DNA from: an uncultured Flammeovirgaceae bacterium
GTDB lineage: Bacteria > Bacteroidota > Bacteroidia > Cytophagales > Cyclobacteriaceae
NCBI GenBank assembly: GCA_937138955.1
Contig: CAKZPJ010000491.1
Coordinates: 1-18,611 of the forward strand
Length of the DNA stretch: 18,611 nucleotides
Direction of reading: 5' to 3'
This document shows, in pieces, positions 1 to 6,235 of the stretch. The notes beneath the pieces were generated by a model. The model saw nothing but the letters and a program-made list of their open reading frames with translations. It did not search any database and had not been told where the DNA came from. Position 1 is the first letter of the stretch, and every line of letters begins with the position of its first letter. The position numbers and the translations under genes are program-made.

Positions 1-1
1 A

Positions 2-1228
2 GAGCAAGACAAAGCAATTGACTACTTGTTAGTATATTTGCTAGCAGCTATCTCTGGTATGCCCTTTTTTAATGGAGATATTCCTATGATTGGGGTGCTT
101 GGGTTTGCATTTTTGATATTTCTACTTAGAAGAGAGGGCTTTAAAGGGTACTTCTTTTTTATTCTTTTTTCCTTCTTGATCCTAGTCTGCCTTCATAGCC
201 TACGTTTCAATCATTTTCCTCGCAATACCTATATAGGGCTGATTGTTAAGATATCGGTAGGCTTTTTTGTTCTGGCGATTGTTAAGCAGAAATTTGCTAT
301 GTATTTCGTAGATATTATCATCTTTCTCTCAATTGCTAGCTTCTTCTTTTTTATCCCATTATTTATCAGTAGCGGCTTCGATAATATATTTAATGCAATC
401 GGAGTAGCTTCTCCTTTTGAGTCGGGTGGGTCTGTAAAATCGCTAATTATCTATCAACTTAATTTAGGTCGCCCTGGCGGAATGTATCGTAACTGTGGAC
501 CATTTTGGGAACCAGCGGCTTTTGGTGGTTATCTACTAATTGCGTTGATGTTTAACTTAGCTCATACAAACAGTTTGAAAGACCGCAAAAGTGTGATATT
601 AATAATCACATTGATATCTACACTATCTACTACGGTTTTTCTACTACTAGCTGTATTAATTTTCTTCTATTTTTTTCTTAATCAAACGCTTTTGGTAAAA
701 ATAGTTACAGTACCAATCCTGCTTGGTGCTTTTGCTTACGCCTACGTAGCATTACCCTTTATCGGTGAAAAAATAGATGAAGAAATCTCTCGAGGGGATA
801 TGAAAGATATGATGACCGATAGCGACCAAGTTGGGCATACTCGGTTAAGCAGTGCTATGTGGGATTATGATGATTTCATTGAATACCCAATCTTAGGGAG
901 AGGGATTTTTGAGCAAACATTTTACAACTCGTTAGACACAAAAACCAGACACAATGGATTAACCAAGCAGATAGCTCAATGGGGAATTATTGGTTCGCTT
1001 ATCTACTTTGGGGCCATGTTTTTTAGTTTTAAACAGGTAGTGCGCCATTCTGACTTACACCCATTTCTTAGTGTTGTTTTCTTCATCCTAATTTTGGGAA
1101 TGGGAGTGGCGGAGGGCTATTTTGACAAACCATTCTTTTGGGGATTAGTATTCCTGAGCCAATATGTGATTGATATACGGAGTGAAGAAGAATTGATAGA
1201 CGACAAAAAGACAGTATCGTATGTTTGA
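2..1228 (+). CDS. O-antigen polymerase/ligase-like membrane protein (Wzy-like), 5' partial
   Basis: Multi-pass inner-membrane protein of the type that polymerises or ligates surface oligosaccharide repeats. The frame is open to the left edge: codons from base 2 read EQDKAIDYLL before a TTG at 26, so the true start is almost certainly outside the window and about 408 residues are visible. Most of the sequence is hydrophobic helices. In the middle lies a larger polar loop (PGGMYRNCGPFWEPAAFGG, then a run of helices), and later a soluble stretch with HTRLSSAMWDYDDF and GRGIFEQTFYNS. Conserved Arg/Gly/His loop residues of this kind mark the Wzy/WaaL superfamily. It overlaps the next glycosyltransferase by 8 bases (1221-1228), which suggests translational coupling in one operon. 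Polymerase and ligase cannot be told apart from sequence alone. Family membership is fairly sure; the substrate is unknown. Confidence 0.75.
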   Translation, partial: EQDKAIDYLLVYLLAAISGMPFFNGDIPMIGVLGFAFLIFLLRREGFKGYFFFILFSFLILVCLHSLRFNHFPRNTYIGLIVKISVGFFVLAIVKQKFAMYFVDIIIFLSIASFFFFIPLFISSGFDNIFNAIGVASPFESGGSVKSLIIYQLNLGRPGGMYRNCGPFWEPAAFGGYLLIALMFNLAHTNSLKDRKSVILIITLISTLSTTVFLLLAVLIFFYFFLNQTLLVKIVTVPILLGAFAYAYVALPFIGEKIDEEISRGDMKDMMTDSDQVGHTRLSSAMWDYDDFIEYPILGRGIFEQTFYNSLDTKTRHNGLTKQIAQWGIIGSLIYFGAMFFSFKQVVRHSDLHPFLSVVFFILILGMGVAEGYFDKPFFWGLVFLSQYVIDIRSEEELIDDKKTVSYV

Positions 1229-2201
1229 AAATAAAATAGTAACTGTTTGTATTACTACATTCAACCGGAAAGAGATGTTAAATCGAGCGGTTGAATCAGT
1301 TTTAAGTCAGGTATACAAACATTTTGAACTTGTAATTGTAGATGACTGCTCTAGCGATGGAACGGAAGATTATGCAAACAAACTAGTAAACAAAGATAAA
1401 AGAATTCGCTACATACGCCACGATGTAAATAAGGGGTTATCAGCAGCTCGGAATACAGCTATATTCAATAGTAAAGGAACCTACTTTACTTTTGTAGATG
1501 ATGATGACTCTTGGAAACCAAACTATCTAGGAGAATTTGTGAGATTAGCCGAGAACTATGATAAAAACTGGTGCTTTTGCTGTGGCTCTATTACTATCGA
1601 CTCATTAGGACAAACAGTCTATGCAAACTATCGCTCATTAGAAGGGCCTCTCATTAACTATATACGTCAGGGATATACCCCCCCAATTGCCTCTCAGTTT
1701 TACTTTACCTCGACTTTACAGCAATGCGGAGGATACAACGAACAGATAAAAAATGGCGTAGATCACGACCTATGGTTGACGTTAGCATTTCGGGGTATCA
1801 ATATAAAGTCAAGTGATAAGTATTTATCTTTACCCTCAGAAGCTATTGATGTTTCCCGGGGGAAGATGACTAATTCGTATCAGAAGCGAATAAAGGGGAT
1901 TATTAATTCTTTATCGCTGTGGAAGCCTCAACTTACGGCTCATTTTGGCGAGGACTACTACCGAAAATTTCATGATGCCTATCTACTACGGGAGAAAAAA
2001 AAGTTTTTTCGGCTTTATATGCTTAAGCTTAATTTTATAAGGGCTTTAGAAATTTATAGAGAAATTGATATGCCTGTTAAGGAAGTTGTGAAGTCATTAG
2101 TAATAGCACTGCTGTATCGATTAAAAATTCCTATTAAACGGGAAAAATACGTTACCCGAGGTTCTAGCTTATCTGTGAATGTAGCAGCAGTAACAGTTTA
2201 A
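1221..2201 (+). CDS. Family 2 glycosyltransferase
   Basis: Cytoplasmic GT-A fold sugar transferase that would add a nucleotide-activated sugar to a lipid-linked oligosaccharide. The N-terminus is a classic GT2 start: VCITTFNRKEMLNRAVESVL at residues 9-28, VDDCSSDGT at 40-48 binding the nucleotide, and an Asp-rich metal site (FVDDDDSW, 91-98). A later DHDLW motif at about 181-185 fits the usual acidic catalytic-base region. The C-terminal 80 residues are basic and helical and may dock on the membrane. The ATG at 1221 lies inside the end of the upstream polymerase-like gene, and the next transferase begins 10 bases after its stop. Length (326 residues) is normal. The sugar and linkage cannot be inferred. 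Confidence 0.9.
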   Translation: MFENKIVTVCITTFNRKEMLNRAVESVLSQVYKHFELVIVDDCSSDGTEDYANKLVNKDKRIRYIRHDVNKGLSAARNTAIFNSKGTYFTFVDDDDSWKPNYLGEFVRLAENYDKNWCFCCGSITIDSLGQTVYANYRSLEGPLINYIRQGYTPPIASQFYFTSTLQQCGGYNEQIKNGVDHDLWLTLAFRGINIKSSDKYLSLPSEAIDVSRGKMTNSYQKRIKGIINSLSLWKPQLTAHFGEDYYRKFHDAYLLREKKKFFRLYMLKLNFIRALEIYREIDMPVKEVVKSLVIALLYRLKIPIKREKYVTRGSSLSVNVAAVTV

Positions 2202-2211
2202 ATTATTGAGT

Positions 2212-3105
2212 ATGCAACGGAAAATATTTATTGTTATTCCTGTTTTTAATAATATAAAATACACGTTACGATGTCTCGAAACGCTAGAAAAGCAAGAATA
2301 TACAAACTATCAGACAATTGTAGTAAATGATGGATCATCCGATAATACAACTGAAAAGATTAATGCTAAATACCCAACCGTAGTTGTATTAGAAGGTGAT
2401 GGAAATTTGTGGTGGACGGGAGCTACCAATATGGGAATTAAATACGCTCTACAGCAAGCAAAAGATTCTGACTTTGTTCTGGCTCTAAATAATGATTTAG
2501 AGGTCAAAAAGAACTACTTGACTGAGTTAGTAAAAGCCTACGATCATAGTAAGCCCTGTCTTATAGGTTCAATATCCGTACACTTGAATGATCCGGAACA
2601 TGTGGCATTTTTAGGTGAAAAGTGGAATCCCTATACGGCGAAGTCAAGACCCACAATTTCAGAAAACTGCTACAGTAAAGTAGTAGAGCAGCATGAATAC
2701 ATACCCTCTGGTGCCTTACCAGGAAGAGGGATGCTTATTCCTGTAGAAATTTTCAATAAGATAGGACTATTTGATTTTGATCGTTTCCCACAATATTTAG
2801 CTGACTACGATTTTAGTAGAAGGGCGATTTATGCTGGATATAAATTGCAAGTATCAACAAAAGCCGTTGTAATGAGCGTAGTAGAAAATACAGGAGTTAG
2901 CTATATTGCGGATCCAACTTGGAAGACTTTTTTAACCTCTTTAAAGTCAATAAAATCGCCTAATCGGGTAGTTACCAGGTATCATTATGGCATGACTCAT
3001 AGCCCCTTAAGGTTTGGCTATGTTATTATTAAAACTTTAAGAGTCTCGGTATCATTTCTAAGAGCTTGGATACTCAAAAATACAAAATTTGCTATCCAGC
3101 GCTAG
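2212..3105 (+). CDS. Family 2 glycosyltransferase, rhamnosyltransferase-like subgroup
   Basis: Second GT2 enzyme of the polysaccharide operon, 297 residues from the ATG at 2212. An in-frame TTG at 2206 would add only two residues, and the IFIVIPVFNN strand that opens the domain starts naturally after MQRK. Visible motifs are VVNDGSSDNT (37-46), GNLWWTGATN (64-73), the metal-site triad in LNNDLEV (92-98) and ADYDFSRRA (197-205). The GNLWW block plus the NND and DYDFS motifs resembles the RfbF/WbbL-like subgroup, which includes rhamnosyltransferases; that substrate is an inference from the family, not visible here. It is the last plus-strand gene before a strand switch. No convincing terminator follows it. 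Confidence 0.88.
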   Translation: MQRKIFIVIPVFNNIKYTLRCLETLEKQEYTNYQTIVVNDGSSDNTTEKINAKYPTVVVLEGDGNLWWTGATNMGIKYALQQAKDSDFVLALNNDLEVKKNYLTELVKAYDHSKPCLIGSISVHLNDPEHVAFLGEKWNPYTAKSRPTISENCYSKVVEQHEYIPSGALPGRGMLIPVEIFNKIGLFDFDRFPQYLADYDFSRRAIYAGYKLQVSTKAVVMSVVENTGVSYIADPTWKTFLTSLKSIKSPNRVVTRYHYGMTHSPLRFGYVIIKTLRVSVSFLRAWILKNTKFAIQR

Positions 3106-3290
3106 TGATACCGCAAGTGAATATTTTTAACTAATTGGTCATCTCAACCGATGATAACAAGGCATATATCTTAATAACTTTGTTTAGTAAGATTTCTATA
3201 CACCTTATTCCTGTAACACAGAGATATTTCTACGTTGAAATAAATTGTAATACTTCTGTTAGTCTATTAAGCTGACTCTATCTGTAGAGC

Positions 3291-3326
3291 AAATAAAAAA
3301 GGCTATCTACATAAGTAAATAGCCTT
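3291..3326 (-). terminator. Intrinsic terminator of the fasciclin gene
   Basis: Read on the minus strand, AAGGCTATTTAC and GTAGATAGCCTT flank a four-base loop (TTAT) as a 12-base stem with one mismatch, and TTTTTTATTT follows at once. It lies 22 bases beyond the stop of the FAS1 gene. Confidence 0.85.
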
Positions 3327-3347
3327 CTTCGTTAATGGATAATTAAA

Positions 3348-3881
3348 TTACTTGCCATCTTCTTTCTCTTCATCACCCTGAGCAGTTTCCATCATACTAG
3401 GCGGCAAAATAACAGCATCAATGATGTGAACAATCCCGTTAGAAGCTTTTACATCTGCAGCTATTACTTTAGCTCCTTCAATCATAGCTTCTCCACCTTG
3501 TAACGTTACTTTAGCATCACTACCTTCTACAGTAGTAGCGGCCATACCATCCGATAGATCTGTAGAAGCCACTGCCCCTGACACGACATGGTAAGTTAAT
3601 ACTGATACCAACTTATCTTTGTTTTCTGGCTTTAGTAAGGTTTCTAGAGTTCCTTCAGGAAGGGCTTTAAAAGCCTCGTTAGTGGGAGCAAATACTGTAA
3701 ATGGACCAGCACTTTGTAGTGTTTCTACCAACTCCGCCGCTTTTACTGCTTCCACTAATGTGGACAAGTTATCCTGCTCCATTGCTAGTGATACAATGTC
3801 CTTTTCTCCGGCATCCTGTGCAAAAGTTAAAGTAGTCATGAACAGACTAGCTAAGAAAAAAATAAATGAATTCGTTTTCAT
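3348..3881 (-). CDS. Secreted fasciclin (FAS1) domain protein
   Basis: Small exported protein with one FAS1 domain, a fold often linked to adhesion or matrix binding. Residues 1-21 form a signal peptide (MKTN, then a hydrophobic run ending FAQ, with D22 as likely first mature residue). FAS1 landmarks follow: FTVFAPTNEAF (61-71, the H1 box), YHVV (97-100) and NGIVHIIDAVILPP (148-161, the H2 box). There is no lipobox cysteine and no T9SS C-terminal domain, so it is probably periplasmic or released. The last dozen residues are a charged tail rich in Glu and Lys. A single FAS1 domain of this length (177 residues) is normal for bacterial homologues. It has its own terminator. Position beside polysaccharide genes fits a cell-surface or matrix role, but ligand and function are unknown. 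Confidence 0.93.
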   Translation of the reverse strand: MKTNSFIFFLASLFMTTLTFAQDAGEKDIVSLAMEQDNLSTLVEAVKAAELVETLQSAGPFTVFAPTNEAFKALPEGTLETLLKPENKDKLVSVLTYHVVSGAVASTDLSDGMAATTVEGSDAKVTLQGGEAMIEGAKVIAADVKASNGIVHIIDAVILPPSMMETAQGDEEKEDGK

Positions 3882-4084
3882 AGTCGTAATTTTGTGTTAA
3901 AAATAATAACGTACTAACACGGCGACTCATTAATTGTTTTGTTTAATTTTATTTAATTAAAACATTAACAAAATTTTAGTGAAATTTATAGATGTTTTGA
4001 TATATAATTGGTATTCAGATTATTATAAACAATCATTTAAATGTGAAAAATATCTTGTTATATGATTTCTACTCATCCTGCTAC

Positions 4085-4125
4085 AAAAAAGTCAGGAAAG
4101 AATGAGCATCTTATTAAATACTGAC
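4085..4125 (-). terminator. Possible intrinsic terminator below the micropeptide gene
   Basis: On the minus strand GTCAG and CTGAC pair across a 25-base loop and a run of six T follows directly. The short stem and large loop make it weak. It lies between the 35-residue ORF and the FAS1 gene and would separate their transcripts. Confidence 0.3.
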
Positions 4126-4160
4126 ATGGGAAGGGTAGGGAGGTAGTCTATGAACTTGGT

Positions 4161-4268
4161 TCAATATAGATAAGCTAAACTTATAATAGCCAAAGCGATA
4201 ATGAGCAGTAAAAGCCACGGCCATATTGGTTTTTTACGAGTTTTACGGTTCAATTGTATGTTTGCCAT
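4161..4268 (-). CDS. 35-residue single-pass membrane micropeptide
   Basis: A short minus-strand frame from ATG (4266-4268) to TGA (4161-4163). The peptide begins MANIQLNRKTRKKPIWPW, a strongly basic cytoplasmic head with a Trp-Pro-Trp interface. An unbroken hydrophobic stretch of about 15 residues (LLLLIIALAIISLAY) follows, and it ends Leu-Tyr. This is the layout of a positive-inside single-pass inner-membrane protein. From memory, small Bacteroidota proteins starting MANIQ with a Lys/Arg-rich head and one helix exist, but I cannot confirm homology here. It lies 84 bases downstream of the flippase on the same strand and 279 bases upstream of the FAS1 start, so co-transcription with the flippase is possible. 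Function unknown. The clean amphipathic design makes chance unlikely. Confidence 0.6.
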   Translation of the reverse strand: MANIQLNRKTRKKPIWPWLLLLIIALAIISLAYLY

Positions 4269-4328
4269 GAAGCAAAATAAATAGTTCTTAATAATCAGTC
4301 AAATGAATAAACGGAGATTTATCTACCA

Positions 4329-4350
4329 TTAGCATCTCATTACATGCTAA
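4329..4350 (-). repeat. Perfect inverted repeat just after the flippase stop
   Basis: TTAGCAT and ATGCTAA (7 bases each, perfect) flank an 8-base loop, two bases past the flippase stop codon. No T-run follows on either strand, so it is not a typical terminator. It could be a 3' RNA-stabilising stem-loop or a weak attenuator between flippase and micropeptide. Confidence 0.4.
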
Positions 4351-4352
4351 AA

Positions 4353-5837
4353 TTAAGAGTTGATGTATTTAACAACTGGTGTGACTACTTTATCTTGAAT
4401 CTTAGTAACCACTAATACTTTATCAAGTAGCTCCCTCTCAAAACTCAATAGATACCATAAATACCCAGTACTGATCAGTACGCTACCAATAAGTAGATGA
4501 GCCCAAGAAGATACTGGATATAGATAATACAGCAGTTTGGTTAATCCACCAATAAACACACAGGCTAAAAGAGGCTTCCAGGCCATTTCCAAAAGTGAAA
4601 GGTAGTGTACACCAATGAGACGGTGTACAGTTCTCTGATACCAAAAGAATCTGAATATACGATCGATCAGAATACCCGTTGCTGCACCATTAATACCAAA
4701 AAATATAGCTCCTATAGTTACGGCCGGAATAGTGGAAAGCAAAGTTGAACTAATACTTAACTTCATTGATAAATCGGATCGCCCTACACTACGCATGATA
4801 ACTGTAGCATTGGCTGACAAGCCGTTCAAAATAGTTGCCAATGCCAAAATTTGTAAAGGAACGACTGCTATCATCCATTGAGTTCCAAACCCAACTTGAA
4901 TAATAGGTTTGGCTAAAACCACCAATCCCAGCATTAGAGGAAAAACTAATAGTTGGCTCATTTTACTGATACGAAGAAAATATTTAGCAATAGCATCCTT
5001 ACTTTTTTGAATGGACGAATAAGCAGGGAACATCACTTTATTCATTACATTAGTTAGCTGCTTCACTAAAGTGTTCGTCAAAACAAACCCTAAGGTATAG
5101 GCTCCTAAAGCAGTTCCACCAATTAGTTTTCCAATTAGCAGATAATCTACATTTAGTGTAAAGAAGTGAAAAATCCGCTCAACCATCACCTTACTGCCAA
5201 ACCCAAATAGTTCATGAAAAGCTTGTCGGCTGAAGACAAATTCTGGAAACCACCGCACATATAGCCAGTAGATGAGAGCTGCTAATAAGGAGACCACTAT
5301 TCCGTTCCATGCCAAAGCCCATACACCCCAACCTTGGAAGGCTAGCGAAATGGCTATTATTCCGCCGGCCAGAACCGATACTACTTCCGCAACAGCTTGG
5401 GACTTGAACTTTAAATTTTTACTAAGTTTGGCTTTGGGTATAGCGTAGAATGTATTAAATATAAATGGTAATGCTAAAAGAGGCATAACTTCACCTAAAA
5501 TAGGTTCCTCATAAAACCATACCGCTAGAGGTGATACTATCAATACAATCAGACCATAACCTAGCAGCGCAATGGCTACATTTAGCCAAAATGCAGTAGC
5601 GTAATGATGAGAATGTAATTTTTCTTTAGGGCGTTGAATGAGCGCCGAGACCATTCCCATCTCACTCACCACTTCTATAAATCCAATAAACACTGCCGCC
5701 ATGCCAATAATACCATAGTCTTCGGGAAGCAGCAGCTTAGCTAACACCAATTTAAAAAGTAGCTTTAGTCCTTGGGAACCAAATGAGGATAAAGATGTCC
5801 ATCCCAAGCCTGATACAATACTATTCTGTAGTCTCAT
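4353..5837 (-). CDS. MOP-superfamily polysaccharide flippase (Wzx/WzxC-like)
   Basis: Inner-membrane exporter that flips lipid-linked oligosaccharides to the periplasmic face. The 494 residues form about 12-14 hydrophobic helices over the whole length, as expected for the polysaccharide transporter branch of the MOP family. The N-terminus is typical: GWTSLSSFGSQGLKLLFKLV, then LLLPEDYGIIGMA, with EMGMVSALIQR a little later. The mid-protein NVDYLLIGKLIGG and NKVMFPAYSSIQ blocks resemble WzxC/TuaB-type exporters. The ATG at 5835-5837 precedes the usual first helix and is preceded on its own strand by an A/T-rich leader. It probably serves the polysaccharide made by the plus-strand genes at 1-3105, although it is transcribed toward them and separated by two small genes. 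The substrate is not readable from sequence. Confidence 0.9.
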   Translation of the reverse strand: MRLQNSIVSGLGWTSLSSFGSQGLKLLFKLVLAKLLLPEDYGIIGMAAVFIGFIEVVSEMGMVSALIQRPKEKLHSHHYATAFWLNVAIALLGYGLIVLIVSPLAVWFYEEPILGEVMPLLALPFIFNTFYAIPKAKLSKNLKFKSQAVAEVVSVLAGGIIAISLAFQGWGVWALAWNGIVVSLLAALIYWLYVRWFPEFVFSRQAFHELFGFGSKVMVERIFHFFTLNVDYLLIGKLIGGTALGAYTLGFVLTNTLVKQLTNVMNKVMFPAYSSIQKSKDAIAKYFLRISKMSQLLVFPLMLGLVVLAKPIIQVGFGTQWMIAVVPLQILALATILNGLSANATVIMRSVGRSDLSMKLSISSTLLSTIPAVTIGAIFFGINGAATGILIDRIFRFFWYQRTVHRLIGVHYLSLLEMAWKPLLACVFIGGLTKLLYYLYPVSSWAHLLIGSVLISTGYLWYLLSFERELLDKVLVVTKIQDKVVTPVVKYINS

Positions 5838-6139
5838 AAAAAAAAGTAAAAGAGAAGGACCAGAATATAACTATCCTGACTTCTTCTTAGTCTCACATCT
5901 CAACCTGCACTCGCAACAATAAATAGACTAATAGCAACACAGAAAAAATTGCACCTATAAAAGAATAAAGAGCAAAAAAGTGACGAATTATGTTACCTAA
6001 CTAAGATACTACTCAAAAGTAAGTATAAATGTTGAATAAACCCTAGAAAATATGACTTCACTATAAGTAAGGAGATTCTATACTTAATATCTGAAGGATT
6101 TAGGTGCCATATTGGCTCAATATTATCTGAAAATCTATA
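5838..6139. other. Divergent intergenic region, left part
   Basis: About 300 AT-rich bases between the flippase and the clpB promoter. I see no convincing open frame, tRNA or strong stem-loop. The one motif of note is a minus-strand -7-like box at 6014-6021, listed separately. Confidence 0.5.
6014..6021 (-). promoter_or_regulatory. Possible -7 box for the flippase transcript
   Basis: On the minus strand this reads TACTTTTG, an exact match to the Bacteroidota -7 form TAnnTTTG. No TTG-like -33 element sits 17-23 bases upstream, and the start codon is about 177 bases away, so this is only a candidate. Confidence 0.25.
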
Positions 6140-6164
6140 TTTTTATGTCATTTTGGCATAAAAA
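6140..6164. repeat. Inverted repeat overlapping the clpB -33 region
   Basis: Two 11-base arms (TTTTTATGTCA and TGGCATAAAAA) flank a three-base centre with a single T/G mismatch. The core TATGTCATTTTGGCATA covers the proposed -33 element, the right place for an operator. No T-run follows the right arm, so it is unlikely to be a plus-strand terminator. Confidence 0.45.
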
Positions 6165-6194
6165 ATACAAAAAATAGTTCTGGCGATAGTTTTG
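6152..6194 (+). promoter_or_regulatory. clpB promoter with two tandem -7-like boxes
   Basis: TTTG at 6152-6155 is followed after 19 bases by TAGTTCTG at 6175-6182, one mismatch from the Bacteroidota -7 form TAnnTTTG and at the usual spacing. A second, perfect match, TAGTTTTG, lies at 6187-6194, 12 bases further on, but lacks a -33 partner at normal distance. Transcription would start near 6188-6200, giving a leader of about 35-50 bases before the clpB ATG. Confidence 0.5.
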
Positions 6195-6220
6195 TTGTAT
6201 CAGTGATAAATACGATACAA
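6195..6220. repeat. Inverted repeat in the clpB leader, possible operator
   Basis: TTGTATC and GATACAA, perfect 7-base arms separated by 12 bases, lie just downstream of the -7 boxes and 15 bases before the ATG. It could be a repressor site or a leader hairpin. It matches neither the CIRCE (HrcA) nor the CtsR consensus known from other phyla. Confidence 0.45.
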
Positions 6221-6235
6221 ATAGAAGCTTAACAT

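Noticed and set aside
3134..3152. Hairpin ATTGGT/ACCGAT after the second glycosyltransferase
   Set aside because: Six pairs with one wobble and no T-run after it, so it does not support a terminator for the glycosyltransferase operon.
3619..3900. 93-codon plus-strand frame
   Set aside because: Lies antisense inside the well-supported FAS1 gene and has no domain or membrane features of its own.
4062..4124. 20-residue plus-strand frame beginning MISTHPATKKSG
   Set aside because: Very short, no promoter or known motif, and it lies on the opposite strand over the candidate minus-strand terminator at 4085-4125.
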